Part shown: positions 63,289 through 64,000 of the stretch, one piece after another
Layout: every line of letters begins with the position of its first letter
Position numbering within the stretch: the first letter of the stretch is position 1
Source of the DNA: Micromonospora nigra
Lineage (GTDB): Bacteria; Actinomycetota; Actinomycetes; Mycobacteriales; Micromonosporaceae
Assembly (NCBI RefSeq): GCF_900091585.1
Contig: NZ_FMHT01000003.1
Span: forward strand, 1 to 64,000
DNA length: 64,000 bases
Direction of reading: 5' to 3'
Notes under the pieces: generated by a model
The model's input: only the letters and a program-made list of their open reading frames with translations
Told to the model about the DNA's origin: nothing
The model's database searches: none
Position numbers and translations under genes: made by a program

Positions 63289-64000
63289 ATGCGGATCACC
63301 GTTGCGGAGCACCCCCACGCCCGACTGTCCGACGCCTGGCGGTTCGCCGTGGGCACCGGCCGGTTCGACCTGGCCCTTCGGCGCGACTACCAGGAGTCGC
63401 TCGCCCTCGTCCAACGCGACATCGGGTTCCGGCACATCCGTGGGCACGGGCTGTTCAGCGACGGGGTCGGCATCCACCGCCCGTACGAGTACCGGGGCGA
63501 GCGGCACGTCCGGCACGCCTTCACCTACCTCGACCAGGTGGTCGACGCGTACCTCGACCTGGGGGTGCGGCCCTTCCTGGAACTGGGCTTCATGCCCTCG
63601 GGTCTGGCCAGCGGCGAGCAGACGGTGTTCTGGTGGCAGGGCAACGTGACACCACCACGCTCGTACGGGCAGTGGGCCGACCTCGTCCGGGCCACCGTCG
63701 GCCACCTCGTCGACCGGTACGGCCTCGACGAGGTGCGCGGCTGGCCGATCGAGGTGTGGAACGAACCCGACCTGACGGAGTTCTGGCAGGGTGCGGACGC
63801 CGACGCCTACCACCGGCTGTACGAGGTGAGCGCACACGCGGTCAAGGAGGTGGACGCCGCGCTCCAGGTCGGCGGCCCGGCGCTGTCCCCCGGCGCCGAC
63901 GACGACTGGCTGCCCCGGTTCGCCGAGTTCGTCGACGCCCGTTCGGTGCCGGTGGACTTCGTCAGCCGGCACGCGTACACCTCGGGACCGGCCCGGCACG
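63289..64000 (+). CDS. GH39 glycoside hydrolase (beta-xylosidase-like), 3' end outside the window
   Basis: The first 237 codons of a GH39-type enzyme, a family of about 500 residues. It opens MRITVAEHPHARLSDAWRFAVGTGR and has RDIGFRHIRGHGLFSDGVGI, then FLELGFMPSGLASG. The acid/base Glu lies in WPIEVWNEPDL, followed by VGGPALSPG and FVSRHAYTS. The nucleophile is beyond the window. No signal peptide, so it acts in the cytosol and would remove xylose from imported oligosaccharides together with the GH3 enzyme. ATG at 63289 has GAGGGAC upstream. It is the last visible gene of the GH3-transporter operon, beyond the intergenic palindrome. Confidence 0.9.
   Translation, partial: MRITVAEHPHARLSDAWRFAVGTGRFDLALRRDYQESLALVQRDIGFRHIRGHGLFSDGVGIHRPYEYRGERHVRHAFTYLDQVVDAYLDLGVRPFLELGFMPSGLASGEQTVFWWQGNVTPPRSYGQWADLVRATVGHLVDRYGLDEVRGWPIEVWNEPDLTEFWQGADADAYHRLYEVSAHAVKEVDAALQVGGPALSPGADDDWLPRFAEFVDARSVPVDFVSRHAYTSGPARH

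Noticed and set aside
60484..63999. A 1171-codon open frame on the minus strand
   Set aside because: It runs antisense to the permease, lipoprotein and GH39 genes and has no domain signal; long antisense frames are expected at this G+C content.

Overview
The window is about 72-75% G+C by eye, with GTG starts, ATGA/GTGA stop-start overlaps and many secreted CBM2 proteins. It suggests a filamentous actinomycete, most like Micromonosporaceae (a Micromonospora-type genome). This is inferred from composition and protein style, not from a marker gene. No rRNA, tRNA, CRISPR array, insertion sequence or phage gene was recognised.

Layout. 0-13 kb is mixed housekeeping and regulation: a TetR/SRPBCC pair with a palindromic operator, a secreted CBM2 protein, a lipid-kinase-like protein, htpG, an anti-sigma-type ATPase, a secreted C39-like peptidase, a FUSC transporter, a response regulator/histidine kinase/GerMN lipoprotein operon, and two STAS proteins that lack the phospho-acceptor serine. 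13.0-13.5 kb holds the collapsed remains of a DHFR-like/YCII/ECF-sigma cluster.

13.6-24.7 kb is the most unusual part. Nine tightly coupled minus-strand genes encode a fold-III PLP decarboxylase, a cysteine-synthase/rhodanese fusion, a SufS-like PLP enzyme, two ATP-grasp ligases, an MFS exporter and a complete Fe3+-siderophore-type ABC importer. I read it as a metallophore operon that uses neither NRPS nor IucA/IucC enzymes. A Fur/Zur-like box sits at its promoter, and a second such box covers the start of the neighbouring CooC/MinD-like ATPase gene.

26-31 kb carries a secreted protein/DUF6529/Rieske redox module, a secreted GH5 cellulase with a CebR-type operator, a lipoprotein and a broken small secreted protein. 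31-34.5 kb has divergent zwf and pgi. 34.6-40.8 kb is a copper-efflux regulon: CopA and CopB type P-ATPases, CopZ, CsoR and five CsoR-type operators.

41-64 kb is devoted to plant cell wall. It has a CE1 esterase with CBM2, an L-arabinose operon (araB-araD-ytfQRT-yjfF-araA-lacI) with LacI-type operators, a ManD-like dehydratase, a GH10 xylanase with CBM2, and a CE7 esterase. Divergent from the CE7 esterase is a xylo-oligosaccharide operon (GH3, two permeases, a binding protein, and a GH39 enzyme cut by the window edge). Secreted enzymes would cut arabinoxylan and remove acetyl groups outside, the two ABC systems would import the products, and GH3, GH39 and AraABD would process them inside.
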